From contig NZ_JAKWBN010000001.1 of NCBI RefSeq assembly GCF_022511585.1, positions 1 to 64,000 on the forward strand: a stretch of 64,000 bases of DNA. The letters are read 5' to 3'. The position numbers and the translations under genes are program-made. This document shows positions 56,114-64,000 of this stretch, piece after piece; positions within the stretch are counted from its first letter, which is position 1, and every line of letters begins with the position of its first letter. The notes under the pieces are model-generated. The model searched no databases. It was not told the origin of the DNA and saw nothing but the letters and a program-made list of their open reading frames with translations. Origin of the DNA: Shimazuella soli (GTDB lineage: Bacteria > Bacillota > Bacilli > Thermoactinomycetales > Thermoactinomycetaceae).

Positions 56114-56590
56114 ATGGAAGAGCATACTTTGCAGCATTTAGGAAAGGAGACGGTTTACTCCTTTACCTATGATCCTGATGTACTTGAAGTATTTCCTAAC
56201 CGTCATACAGATACCGATTATTTTGTGAAATTTAATTGCCCGGAGTTTACAAGTTTATGTCCCATCACGAACCAACCCGACTTTGCTACCATTTACATCA
56301 GCTATGTGCCAGATGAGAAAATCGTGGAGAGTAAATCGTTAAAACTATATTTATTTAGTTACCGAAATCATGGTGATTTTCATGAAAATTGCATCGTGAC
56401 GATCATGAAAGACTTAAGGGAGATTATGGACCCAAAATATATCGAAGTTTGGGGTAAGTTTTTACCCCGAGGAGGACTTAGTATCGATCCTTATGCTAAC
56501 TATGGTAAAAAAGGGACAAGATGGGAAGAAGTTGCGAATCAGCGACTGTTTCAGCATGATATGAATCCTGAAGTAATTACAAATCGATAG
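56114..56590 (+). CDS. queF: NADPH-dependent 7-cyano-7-deazaguanine reductase
   Basis: This 158-residue short-form (YkvM-type) QueF reduces preQ0 to preQ1. The active Cys49 is in [14 protein letters not shown] and the QueF motif reads [15 protein letters not shown]. It begins on the base after the queD stop. This completes the set from GTP product to preQ1; tgt and queA/queG are elsewhere. Confidence 0.96.
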   Translation: MEEHTLQHLGKETVYSFTYDPDVLEVFPNRHTDTDYFVKFNCPEFTSLCPITNQPDFATIYISYVPDEKIVESKSLKLYLFSYRNHGDFHENCIVTIMKDLREIMDPKYIEVWGKFLPRGGLSIDPYANYGKKGTRWEEVANQRLFQHDMNPEVITNR

Positions 56591-56984
56591 GAATTCTCCC
56601 CCCATTTACTCTTGCATGATAGTTGGTTACAATAGCGGAAAGAGGCTTGATAATCATTACCAATCACATCTCATGTCGGTAAAAGTCTCTTCCGTTTTGA
56701 GCTGTTTTCATATTGCTAGATGTTATTTTTTAGAAGGAGGTGAAACCGTTACGAATAAATAAAGAGTTTGTTGCATTATTTAACGGAAAAGCGCAGATGT
56801 GCACCTCAGACAAGGGCACAAGTCTCGCTATGTCGCTTGCTCCTAGCCTCGTTTTGACTGGATGGAGCGTCCTTTGTGTTTTGGGGCAACAGACGCGGAA
56901 AACACACACATCAAGCGACTTCATTCAACTTTCAAATATATTTATGCAACAACCTCATAGAGTTTAGCCTCGTAACGGGAATCG
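56591..56984. other. Intergenic region with the second copy of the 29-base repeat
   Basis: A weak stem (gcggaaagaggctt with aagtctcttccgt, about 56635-56697) may end the que operon. From about 56735 to 56930 the sequence is richer in G+C, contains an orphan AGAAGGAGGTG and the 29-base block (56801-56829) shared with 323-351. The open frame at 56740-56967 has low coding quality. This looks like a decayed insertion between queF and the bacilliredoxin gene. Confidence 0.5.
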
Positions 56985-57425
56985 ATGCAAAATTTCTATT
57001 TGGATCAAATGCGTATGATGACGCAACATATGCGTGACGAACTTACGCAATTAGGGATAAAAGAATTACGTACTCCAGAAGAAGTGGATGAGGCTTTAAC
57101 TGGGGAGGCCGCAAAAGGTACTGCACTTGTTGTGGTGAACTCAGTTTGTGGCTGTGCTGCTGGGCTCGCTCGTCCTGCAGTAGGTCTTTCCTTACAAAAT
57201 GAAATAAAGCCTGATCATCTGTATACCGTATTTGCAGGTCAAGATCGTGAGGCGACAGAACGAGCTCGTACTTATTTTGGGCAAGAACCACCTTCGTCGC
57301 CATCTTTTGCGATCATGAAAGATGGTAAATTGGTTCATATGATTCACCGTCATGAAATTGAAAATGTCCCAGTAGAAAATATTACAGCTAATCTCACAGA
57401 AGCTTACAATAAACACTGTAAATAA
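56985..57425 (+). CDS. Bacilliredoxin, BrxA/BrxB family
   Basis: This 146-residue protein of the YphP/YqiW (DUF1094) family has the CGC active site at residues 55-57 (VNSVCGCAAG). Bacilliredoxins remove bacillithiol from S-bacillithiolated proteins during oxidative stress. The segments ARPAVGLSLQ and AGQDREATERAR are typical. The ribosome site is poor, possibly because the odd DNA just upstream displaced the native leader. Confidence 0.92.
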   Translation: MQNFYLDQMRMMTQHMRDELTQLGIKELRTPEEVDEALTGEAAKGTALVVVNSVCGCAAGLARPAVGLSLQNEIKPDHLYTVFAGQDREATERARTYFGQEPPSSPSFAIMKDGKLVHMIHRHEIENVPVENITANLTEAYNKHCK

Positions 57426-57433
57426 TAGACCCG

Positions 57434-57475
57434 CCCAACACTCTCTTTTTTGAGTGTTTGGGGTGTCTTTTTTTT
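57434..57475 (+). terminator. Terminator of the bacilliredoxin gene
   Basis: Stem ccaacactc/gagtgtttgg with a run of nine Ts. Confidence 0.88.
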
Positions 57476-57540
57476 AGCAATTTGTACCTTTCGCATCATT
57501 TGGACAAGTTATTTCTAACATAGGAGAAAGGAGAATCTTT

Positions 57541-58473
57541 TTGGAGCTTTTTGCCGCGTTTTTGTTGTTTATTTTGATCGGTATGATGATCATGGGTATG
57601 GTCTTTTATCGACAAGCAAAGAAAGTTAATACAGAGAAAAGCTATGTAATGCCAAACCTCGGTACGGTAAACCATGGGGAAGAATACCAAGTAGCAATGA
57701 AACATATGTTGCAACATTTAGAAGAATCTTATCCTAAAAACTACCCAGCTTGGATTCAAGAAAGAGTAATTCGAGAACATTATATTAATATGGTTGAATT
57801 TGAAAATAGATGGTTTGAGTGGCAGCGATTTTTAATTATGGCGGCACTGCTGAAATCAGTTCCTATGTACAGTGAGGAAGTAGACGCTGTTTGGCATGAG
57901 ATGTTAATGTTTACACGGGAGTATGAAGAATTCTCCAATCGATATATTAAGACAACGCTGCATCATGCACCGAATGTTCCTAGACCTCCAGAAGGAAAAG
58001 CAGACAATGTTGAAAAATCAAAACCAGCGGAAACACCCGGGGAGCAGCGAGCTTGGTTTGATTTCATCTATTTGCTTCTGTTTGAACCAACACCATATAG
58101 TATTACGGCTTTAGGACCATTTTTGCGCCATGCACTCTCTCAAGATGTTATCCATGATTTTCAAACTTTAGCACCTGATGAACTCGAGAAAAAATATTTC
58201 CATACAAACGTTGTCATGAATTTTGCTTTTATGCAGGAGATTGTCCATACATTAATTGAAAAAATACAATCCATGTTTGAGTTATTAGCAACCCATGTAG
58301 ATGTTCATGGTACAGATGTGAAAAGATTCCGTCTAAATGCGACTGTCCAGCCTAAAAATGAACATCCGCTGCAAAATCATCTTGTAGGTACCCTGTTTCT
58401 TGCGATGTATCACCGTGAAGATTTTCATGAGCAAAATAAAAGGTGGTACAAAGAAGTAAGGATAGGAGCTTAG
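57541..58473 (+). CDS. Membrane-anchored protein with a GRDP-like region
   Basis: 310 residues: one N-terminal TM segment (ELFAAFLLFILIGMMIMGMVF) and a cytoplasmic or surface domain. Residues 110-150 read SEEVDAVWHEMLMFTREYEEFSNRYI then LHHAPN, which matches the glycine-rich-domain protein (GRDP, PF07173) pattern S..VD..WH..L..T..Y..F....HH.P. TTG start after AAAGGAG. The function is unknown; GRDP-like proteins in bacteria are uncharacterised. Its second half is helical and not recognised. Confidence 0.65.
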   Translation: MELFAAFLLFILIGMMIMGMVFYRQAKKVNTEKSYVMPNLGTVNHGEEYQVAMKHMLQHLEESYPKNYPAWIQERVIREHYINMVEFENRWFEWQRFLIMAALLKSVPMYSEEVDAVWHEMLMFTREYEEFSNRYIKTTLHHAPNVPRPPEGKADNVEKSKPAETPGEQRAWFDFIYLLLFEPTPYSITALGPFLRHALSQDVIHDFQTLAPDELEKKYFHTNVVMNFAFMQEIVHTLIEKIQSMFELLATHVDVHGTDVKRFRLNATVQPKNEHPLQNHLVGTLFLAMYHREDFHEQNKRWYKEVRIGA

Positions 58474-58505
58474 GTTTGGATATTTATAAATGAAATTCAT
58501 TCCAT

Positions 58506-58540
58506 GAAAAACTCACCGGTTACAATCAGTGAGTTTTTTC
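58506..58540 (+). terminator. Terminator
   Basis: Stem aaaactcac/gtgagtttt with a T-run. Confidence 0.85.
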
Positions 58541-58882
58541 ATATTAAAATCTATATAAAGTATTTATTTGCGGTGTATAGATCAGGGTGAATCTTTATCT
58601 ATCACAAATCCGGTTTTTGATAAAATTTTTAAATTGAAAAAAAAGTATATATAATAGGATTCCATATTTATAAAAACTACATAAATTTTCTGAATTTTTC
58701 TCTTTGCCTTTACTATTTCCAGCAAGCATGTTAGTATAATGGAAACCGAAAAACAAATCTTCTAAATCAATTGACAATTAACTTGAAAATTACTTCTCAT
58801 CTGAAGTAGTTTTCAAAAAAGAATGAAGCAACTTGTTGCAGCAATCTTCCTACAAAAATAAAATTCGATAGGAGGGATTAAT
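58541..58882. other. AT-rich intergenic region with a CodY-box-like sequence
   Basis: No gene seen. At 58684-58698, AATTTTCTGAATTTT differs from the CodY box AATTTTCWGAAAATT at two positions. A small inverted repeat (gaagtagttttc/gaaaattacttc) lies around 58787-58816. Confidence 0.35.
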
Positions 58883-59008
58883 ATGGATACTTGCCTTTTG
58901 AAGAAAAGGACAAGCCATTCAGGAAAATACCAAATTCGAATGGAAGATAGTAGGAAAGAAGTCCGTTCAATAGAAGCGCAGCGGAGAAGGCATTTCCGTC
59001 CCAGTTAG
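58883..59008 (+). CDS. Putative 41-residue basic peptide
   Basis: An ATG with an ideal AGGAGGG site opens a 41-codon frame, starting MDTCLLKKRTSHSGKYQIRM and rich in Arg, Lys and Ser, ending RRRHFRPS. It lies directly before yflT and might be a short leader or small protein. A second frame over the same DNA is also open for 20 codons, so real coding is uncertain. Confidence 0.4.
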   Translation: MDTCLLKKRTSHSGKYQIRMEDSRKEVRSIEAQRRRHFRPS

Positions 59009-59090
59009 GATGAAGCATAGAAAAACTCAAAGAGTATAGGAGTAACTTCCGTTTACAGAACATTCCGATAATCTAAAGGAGGAGTTTGTA

Positions 59091-59447
59091 ATGGATTTAC
59101 GACCAGTATTTCGAGAGTTTGATAATGATGACTACTTAGTGGCAGAGGCACAACGTCTAAAAGATCAAGGAACGAGATCAGATGAGATGTATGTGCTGGC
59201 TCATGATACAGATCGAACCAAACGAGTTGCCAATGAAGCGGGCTTAAATACCCTTGGTGTGACCGAAATTGGTATACGAGCTACCTTGCAAAACTTGTTT
59301 ATGAAAAAAGGAGACGAGCTGCGCAACGACCTGCAGGAAATTGGTCTTACTTGGTCAGAAGCAGAAGAATTAGAAGAACGTCTCGATGATGGTAAAATAT
59401 TTCTCATTGTAGAGACAAGACCTGAGCATGATTCTTATCTCTACTAG
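59091..59447 (+). CDS. General stress protein, YflT (GSP17M) family
   Basis: A 118-residue protein with the family pattern: LKDQGTRSDEMYVLAHDTDRTKRVANEAG, and an EELEERLDDGKIFLIVE end. Strong AAAGGAGGAG site. The function is unknown; homologues are part of the sigma-B general stress response in Bacillus. Confidence 0.85.
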   Translation: MDLRPVFREFDNDDYLVAEAQRLKDQGTRSDEMYVLAHDTDRTKRVANEAGLNTLGVTEIGIRATLQNLFMKKGDELRNDLQEIGLTWSEAEELEERLDDGKIFLIVETRPEHDSYLY

Positions 59448-59544
59448 TGAATAGATAATAGATGTAAAGATGCTTGGTTAGAGCTTAAAATAAATACTCA
59501 TGGTTTTGGTTGCAACATATAAGAGATCATTATTTCGACCCTTT

Positions 59545-59587
59545 AGGTAGCGATTCTTTCTATTTGAGACGCTACCTATCTTTTTTA
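59545..59587 (+). terminator. Terminator of the yflT-like gene
   Basis: Stem aggtagcg/cgctacct with a T-run. Confidence 0.85.
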
Positions 59588-59614
59588 ATCAAAGAGAATG
59601 GGAGAGGATCATTT

Positions 59615-59749
59615 ATGTTATGGACAATCATAAGTATCATATTTATCGTTTGGCTCGTTGGGCTGTTGACGAAGTACACATTTGGTGGACTTATCCACTT
59701 GCTACTGGCGGTTGTTCTCTTCTTAACCATCTACAACCTTGTTACCTAA
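59615..59749 (+). CDS. Small membrane protein of the lmo0937 (DUF5670) family
   Basis: A 44-residue protein with two membrane segments: MLWTIISIIFIVWLVGLLTK then YTFGGLIHLLLAVVLFLTIYN. The W..G...Y.FGG.IH.LLV pattern is the hallmark of the lmo0937 family. ATG 59615 follows GGGAGAGGA. It is usually a stress-linked gene; it sits next to the yflT-like gene here. Confidence 0.85.
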   Translation: MLWTIISIIFIVWLVGLLTKYTFGGLIHLLLAVVLFLTIYNLVT

Positions 59750-59783
59750 ATAGGATTGATCCAAAAACCCATTGTTGATTAAG

Positions 59784-59824
59784 AAGGACTGGATATCTAA
59801 AAAAAGAGAATCCAGTCCTTTTTT
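59784..59824. terminator. Bidirectional terminator
   Basis: Stem aaggactgga/tccagtcctt with T-run; lies between the small membrane protein and the convergent esterase. Confidence 0.85.
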
Positions 59825-59827
59825 GTC

Positions 59828-60547
59828 CTATTTTGCAAAGAAAAATTGTAGGGCGACAGGCAATTCTTTTTGCCAAGTACCCCACGTATGATCTCCCTCT
59901 TGTTCCACGTAATGAACATTGGCTCCAGCCGCTTGAAAAATAGCATGTACCTCTCGGTTTCGTTTTACTAAGTCGACATTTCCTACATGTGTTGGTACAC
60001 TTGTTTCTTCCAGGCCAATTGATTGGTAAATGGAAAGCCAGTTGAGTTTTTTATCAGAAAGGAGAGAAGAGGTCTGCGGTAGAAAAGCACCAGACTGAGA
60101 TAACACCTTATTCCACAAGGCAGGGTCCTGAAGAGCCATATATAAGGAAACAGTTCCGCCGAGAGAAGAGCCTCCTACAACTAATTTTTCATTATCGATG
60201 GGATAACGTTCTTGTATGTAAGGAAGCAGTTCGTTTGTCATAAAATCAATGTGTGCTTGCTGGCGATCTCCGATAGGAGAGTATTCACGCGTTCTGAGTT
60301 TTTTTTCTACAGGTACAGCAATCATGATAAGAGGTTCTATTTTCTGCTCATCGATGAGCTTATTTGCTTGGGTAGCGATTCTGCCCAATGAAAAGTAATC
60401 GTCTCCATCATGTAGAAATAAAGCAGGATATTTGTGATTTGTATCAAAGTTTGGTGGAAGATATACCAATGCTTTCTTCTCTGTTTCTAGATATTTACTC
60501 TGTAGACTCTCTCTTTTTATAGTTCGTTTCAAATATTTCTGCTCCAT
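59828..60547 (-). CDS. Alpha/beta-hydrolase, enterochelin-esterase-like
   Basis: A 239-residue cytosolic esterase of the Fes/IroE/BesA (esterase D) family: HDGDDYFSLGR near the N-terminus, nucleophile elbow GGSSLGG, and the catalytic histidine in EGDHTWGTW. It may hydrolyse a ferric siderophore such as bacillibactin or another ester; no siderophore genes are near, so the substrate is open. Confidence 0.82.
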   Translation of the reverse strand: MEQKYLKRTIKRESLQSKYLETEKKALVYLPPNFDTNHKYPALFLHDGDDYFSLGRIATQANKLIDEQKIEPLIMIAVPVEKKLRTREYSPIGDRQQAHIDFMTNELLPYIQERYPIDNEKLVVGGSSLGGTVSLYMALQDPALWNKVLSQSGAFLPQTSSLLSDKKLNWLSIYQSIGLEETSVPTHVGNVDLVKRNREVHAIFQAAGANVHYVEQEGDHTWGTWQKELPVALQFFFAK

Positions 60548-60746
60548 TTTTACTTCTCCTTCGTAGTCAAGGTAGTACAGTTCCTATTATTATTCCACCA
60601 TATCGTATCAATCCCTGTCGTTTTTGTCAGCAAGTATAACGCGGATTAGGTAAAATGCAAAGAGTTTGATAGAGTAGTTATTATTATTTCTTTTTTATTT
60701 TCGCAATTTTAATTTATGTACTTTTTTCAAGGAGTGTATTTTTAAG
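60548..60746. other. Divergent promoter region
   Basis: AT-rich DNA between the esterase and acyl-CoA synthetase genes; presumably both promoters. No clear operator is seen. Confidence 0.4.
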
Positions 60747-62687
60747 ATGAAACAATCTGTCTGGATTCCGAAACAAGAACAGATAGAACAAAGCAGGCTC
60801 TTCTCATTTATGCAAAAATTAGGCTTTGATAACTGGGATGATTTTTATCAATATTCTATTGATGATGTGGGTAATTTTTGGGATGCTGTTCAAAAAGATA
60901 TGGAGATTGTTTGGCATGAAAACTATCAACAAGTACTCGATTTAAACCAAGGAAAAGCTTTTCCTCACTGGTTTGTAGGTGGAAAGATTAATATTACCAT
61001 CAATTGTTTAGATCGATACGTGGATGATCCGAAGATGAGAAACCAATTGGCTCTTATTTGGGAAGGAGAAGATGGAAAAACGATCAAGTACTCCTATCGA
61101 GATCTTTTGTATGAAGTAAATCGGTTTGCAAAGCTTCTCCTTCAATTAGGTGTTGGTTCATCTGACCGAGTTCTCATCTATTTACCTATGATTGCGGAAA
61201 ATGTGATTGCGCTGTTGGCAATTGCTAGGATTGGTGCAATTGCTGTTCCCTGTTTTTCTGGATATAAATCTGTTGCACTTCAATATCGAATCAAAGACTG
61301 TGAAGCAAAAGTAGTCATCACAGCAGATGGATTTTGGAGACGCGGAAAATTAATACATATGAAAGATGAAGTGGATAAAGCGATTGAACATACTACCATT
61401 GAAAAAGTGGTAGTGATAAAAAAATTAGGATGTTTTATTGAAACAAATGAGGCTAGAGATGTTCTATGGGATACTCCTGTGGATCAGTTGCCGCCAGCTG
61501 TTCCTTTTATAACTCAGGCAGATGATCCTTTTATGATTTTATATACTTCTGGAAATACAAGTAAGCCAAAAGGAACAGTACATACACATGCTGGTTTTCC
61601 GATCAAATCAGGGTTTGATGCAGGTTATGGGATGGATGTGGGGACTGGAGATATCTTGTTTTGGTCAACAGATATGGGCTGGATGATGGGACCTTGGATG
61701 GTATTTGGAGCACTTATGAATGGCAGTACCATGCTACTTTACGAGGGAACTCCTGACTATCCTACAGCCGATCAACTTTGGTCCATTGTGGAGAAACATG
61801 GAGTAACACATTTAGGAATTTCTCCTACTATTATTCGTAGGCTTATGAAGCATGGTCAATCTTGGCTTACCACACATGACATCAGTTCATTACGCGTTTT
61901 TGGTTCAACTGGGGAACCATGGACGGAAGATTCTTGGTATTGGTTATTTGAGCAAGTTGGTAAAAAACAAGTACCCATTTTTAATTATGCAGGAGGAACA
62001 GAAGTATCTGGAGGAATACTCAGCAATGTTTTAATAAAACCGCATGTGCCATGTGGCTTTAACAGTGTCTTGCCTGGGATGGATGCAGATATAGTAGATC
62101 CATCTGGTGCTTCCATCACTCAAACAATTGGGGAGTTAGTGATACGACAGCCTTGGGTAGGCATGACGAAAGGAATTTGGAATAACAAAGCCAGATACCT
62201 GCAAGGTTACTGGGGAAAATGGAAAGATGTCTGGGAGCATGGTGATTGGGTCAGTAAAGTAGATGGTCATTGGTTTACTCATGGACGATCGGATGATACG
62301 ATCAAAATAGGTGGTGCAAGACTTGGTCCGGCTGAACTGGAATCTATTTTAATGAGGCATCATGCTGTTTTAGAAGCTTGTGCCATCGGCGTTCCACACA
62401 AGGAAAAAGGCGAGTCTGTGATTTGTTTTGTCATTTTACATCATATTTCGGAAATCGAAGATACCAGTGGTATAGAATCAGAGTTAATGAACTTTGTAGC
62501 AGACAAAATGGGAAAAGTTTTTCGACCAAAACGTGTGTACATTGTTCCTGATCTTCCTAAAACAAAAAATGGGAAAATCTTGCGTTCTGTAGTAAAGGCT
62601 TCTTATTTAGGAGAGCAGCTAGAAGACTATGCTACATTAGAAAAATCAAAGGCTGTAGAAGCTATCAAACAATGTCGAAAATCCTGA
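60747..62687 (+). CDS. AMP-forming acyl-CoA synthetase, AcsA-like
   Basis: A 646-residue ANL-superfamily enzyme that activates a carboxylate with ATP and CoA, most like acetyl-CoA synthetases. It has an ACS N-terminal extension, the adenylation motifs MGWMMGPWMVFG and FNYAGGTEVSGG, the hinge GRSDDTIKIGGARLGPAELE, and the catalytic lysine in KTKNGKILR. The P-loop reads YTSGNTSKPKG instead of the usual SGTTGKPKG. The acid may be acetate, propionate or another short acid. GGAGTG before the ATG. Confidence 0.88.
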   Translation: MKQSVWIPKQEQIEQSRLFSFMQKLGFDNWDDFYQYSIDDVGNFWDAVQKDMEIVWHENYQQVLDLNQGKAFPHWFVGGKINITINCLDRYVDDPKMRNQLALIWEGEDGKTIKYSYRDLLYEVNRFAKLLLQLGVGSSDRVLIYLPMIAENVIALLAIARIGAIAVPCFSGYKSVALQYRIKDCEAKVVITADGFWRRGKLIHMKDEVDKAIEHTTIEKVVVIKKLGCFIETNEARDVLWDTPVDQLPPAVPFITQADDPFMILYTSGNTSKPKGTVHTHAGFPIKSGFDAGYGMDVGTGDILFWSTDMGWMMGPWMVFGALMNGSTMLLYEGTPDYPTADQLWSIVEKHGVTHLGISPTIIRRLMKHGQSWLTTHDISSLRVFGSTGEPWTEDSWYWLFEQVGKKQVPIFNYAGGTEVSGGILSNVLIKPHVPCGFNSVLPGMDADIVDPSGASITQTIGELVIRQPWVGMTKGIWNNKARYLQGYWGKWKDVWEHGDWVSKVDGHWFTHGRSDDTIKIGGARLGPAELESILMRHHAVLEACAIGVPHKEKGESVICFVILHHISEIEDTSGIESELMNFVADKMGKVFRPKRVYIVPDLPKTKNGKILRSVVKASYLGEQLEDYATLEKSKAVEAIKQCRKS

Positions 62688-62733
62688 TGAAGTCTCTTTT
62701 TGAAAAGAAGAAAAAATAGACGTTAAACATATC

Positions 62734-62771
62734 AAAAAAGCCATTTGATGAAGAAAATCGATGGCTTTTTT
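62734..62771 (+). terminator. Terminator of the acyl-CoA synthetase gene
   Basis: Stem aaaaaagccatt/gatggctttttt with T-runs. Confidence 0.88.
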
Positions 62772-62871
62772 GATTTGTCCCCAGATTGTCTCATTTCTAA
62801 CTTCGCAAAATTTGGTATGATAGAACGGATGGCAATGTTTGCATAATTAAATAAGGCAAAGGGGATGAAAC

Positions 62872-63132
62872 ATGAACGGCATTGGCATCATACGAAAAGT
62901 AGATCATTTAGGTAGAATAGTATTGCCAAAAGAATTAAGAGAAAAATTAAATATCCAACCTCAAGATGGGGTAGAGATATTTGTTGATGAAACTCATATT
63001 GTGCTAAAACGCTATAATCCTAGCTGTGTGATCTGTGGAAGTATTGAACAACTTTTTTATTTTCGTGAAAAAATAATCTGCGAAGATTGCGTAAATGAAA
63101 CATCAAAATATGCAACATCACCTACAGAATAG
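62872..63132 (+). CDS. AbrB-like transition-state regulator with a zinc-knuckle-like tail
   Basis: An 86-residue protein. The N-terminal swapped-hairpin AbrB domain (GIIRKVDHLGRIVLPKELREKLNI) is followed by two CxxC pairs, C52/C55 (SCVICG) and C70/C73 (IICEDC), which could bind zinc. AGGGGATG precedes the ATG. Probably a DNA-binding regulator of post-exponential genes; targets unknown. Confidence 0.88.
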   Translation: MNGIGIIRKVDHLGRIVLPKELREKLNIQPQDGVEIFVDETHIVLKRYNPSCVICGSIEQLFYFREKIICEDCVNETSKYATSPTE

Positions 63133-63155
63133 CCGGTCAAACCGGCTATTTTTTA
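63130..63155 (+). terminator. Terminator of the AbrB-like gene
   Basis: Stem agccggt/accggct with a T-run, overlapping the stop codon. Confidence 0.9.
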
Positions 63156-63315
63156 TAGATAACTTGTATAAATAATCTTAAATTTATGTAATTCCATATA
63201 TGAAAATATTGTCTGTTTTGCGAAAGGGCAGGTTAAATAAGGAGTTTGCGTTTCCACGAACGCCTAACTCTTTGATGAATAGACTAATTTAACAAAAAGA
63301 TGACGGGGTGGCTCA

Positions 63316-64000
63316 ATGTTAATTAACCATTTATTGCCATGTGGTGCTTTGACAGATGATGGAGCCTCTTTTTGGTTGACACTCAGGGAGCAAGAGAAAT
63401 TAGATCTCTTACGTTTACTCCGTTCAGTAAGGCTTTTTGATCGAAGAATGGTCTTATGGCAACGACAGGGGAAAATTGGTACTTATGCTCCAATTGAAGG
63501 CCAAGAGGCTGCACAAGTAGGAAGTGCTTATGCATTAGATAAAACGGATTGGATTTTTCCAAGTTATCGGGAACAAGGGGTAGCTTACACAGTAGGTATC
63601 CCAATGACCTCCGTCATTCAATATTGGTCCGGGCAAATTGAAGGGTGCAAACCTCCCGCTGGATATCGTTACGTACCGCCAACCGTACCAATAGCAACCC
63701 AGCTTCCTCAAGCAGTAGGGGCAGCATGGGCTATGAAAAAAAGAGGAGAGACAGGGATTGCAATTGCCTACTTTGGAGATGGAGCTACTTCAGAGGGTGA
63801 TTTTCATGAGGCGTTAAATTTTGCTAGTGTATATGACTTGCCTGTTTTATTTTTTTGTCAAAATAATGGATATGCGATCAGTGTGCCATTTTCAGAGCAA
63901 TCTGCCAGCAAAACGGTCGCAGAAAGAGCGGCTGCTTATGATATGGATGCTTATCAAGTAGATGGGAACGATGTATTAGCGGTATACGATGTCGTAAAGA
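63316..64000 (+). CDS. 2-oxoacid dehydrogenase E1 alpha subunit, second copy (cut by the window edge)
   Basis: From ATG 63316 (GGGGTGG seven bases upstream) an open frame runs to the end of the window. It encodes the PdhA/BCKDH E1-alpha family: RLFDRRMVLWQRQGKIGTYAP, GQEAAQVGSAYAL, and the TPP motif FGDGATSEGDFHEALNFASV with QNNGYAIS. It differs clearly from pdhA at 15.6 kb, so it is a separate system, such as branched-chain 2-oxoacid or acetoin dehydrogenase. Partner genes should lie just beyond the edge. Confidence 0.88.
   Translation, partial: MLINHLLPCGALTDDGASFWLTLREQEKLDLLRLLRSVRLFDRRMVLWQRQGKIGTYAPIEGQEAAQVGSAYALDKTDWIFPSYREQGVAYTVGIPMTSVIQYWSGQIEGCKPPAGYRYVPPTVPIATQLPQAVGAAWAMKKRGETGIAIAYFGDGATSEGDFHEALNFASVYDLPVLFFCQNNGYAISVPFSEQSASKTVAERAAAYDMDAYQVDGNDVLAVYDVVK

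Noticed and set aside
56740-56967. 75-codon frame before bacilliredoxin
   Set aside because: Although AGAAGGAGGTG is upstream, the composition is not protein-like and it contains the repeated 29-base block in a non-shared frame with the first copy.

Overview
The window is a chromosomal stretch of a low-G+C Gram-positive bacterium (Firmicutes, class Bacilli). Several gene neighbourhoods match Bacillus: ykuU-ykuV, the yusI/gcvH/yusG set, pdhABCD, the queuosine genes, ytqA, a yfkK-type gene (DUF1128), a DUF309 gene, bacilliredoxin, yflT, an AbrB-like regulator and an acsA-like gene. AGGAGG-type ribosome binding sites and hairpin-plus-T-run terminators are used throughout. A Thermoactinomycetaceae-like host (for example a Shimazuella-type organism) would fit, but that is inference from gene content and base composition only. 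No rRNA, tRNA or CRISPR array was seen.

Layout. 0.4-5 kb: a degenerate PlsY-like membrane protein, then a cobalamin riboswitch driving btuF-btuC-btuD, a PduO-type adenosyltransferase and a yusI-like gene. 5-9.7 kb: a repeat-rich LPKTA surface protein, an AIM24 protein, a small 43-residue ORF, then ykuU-ykuV-gcvH-yusG and a zinc-ribbon-like protein. 10-15 kb: pckA, an S1-domain protein, an MFS transporter and ytqA. 15.6-20.5 kb: a complete pyruvate dehydrogenase operon. 20.6-26 kb: an accessory zone with a probable Tn3-transposase scrap, MarR plus epoxide hydrolase, a creatininase-family amidohydrolase, and two 5'-truncated genes joined head to head. 26-34.4 kb: asnB plus a PIG-L deacetylase, a DctS/DctR-type two-component system and a NitT/TauT-type ABC transporter with a good cre site. 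34.6-45.5 kb: a YjgB-like protein, a HEAT-THUMP-methyltransferase fusion, a very G+C-rich foreign ORF, small membrane proteins, a thioesterase, DUF1128, DUF309, YdcF-like and HesB-like genes, tpx, an orphan ABC ATPase and a frameshifted CPBP-protease gene. 45.5-54 kb: acnA, a methyltransferase, DedA, another G+C-rich micro-ORF, IclR, a lipoprotein and a TcaA-like protein. 54-57 kb: queE-queC-queD-queF, then bacilliredoxin. 57.5-64 kb: a GRDP-like protein, stress proteins, an esterase, acsA, an AbrB-like regulator and the start of a second E1-alpha gene cut by the window edge.

How they work together. Most genes are household metabolism: B12 salvage and adenosylation, thiol peroxide defence, lipoylated enzymes, gluconeogenesis, acetyl-CoA formation and use (pdh, acsA, acnA), and 7-deazaguanine modification of tRNA.

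The least explained signals are: (i) three isolated ORFs at 9.8, 37.5 and 50.3 kb whose base composition is far from the surroundings (about 50, 59 and 59 percent G+C by hand count), two of them behind AT-rich promoters of host type; (ii) three copies of the tail of an AlkZ-like gene and three REP-like palindromes sharing one 17-base core, in the same accessory zones; (iii) a 29-base repeat shared by two otherwise unrelated intergenic regions; (iv) a HEAT-repeat/THUMP/RNA-methyltransferase fusion. No complete new system can be proven from sequence alone; these are the best candidates.
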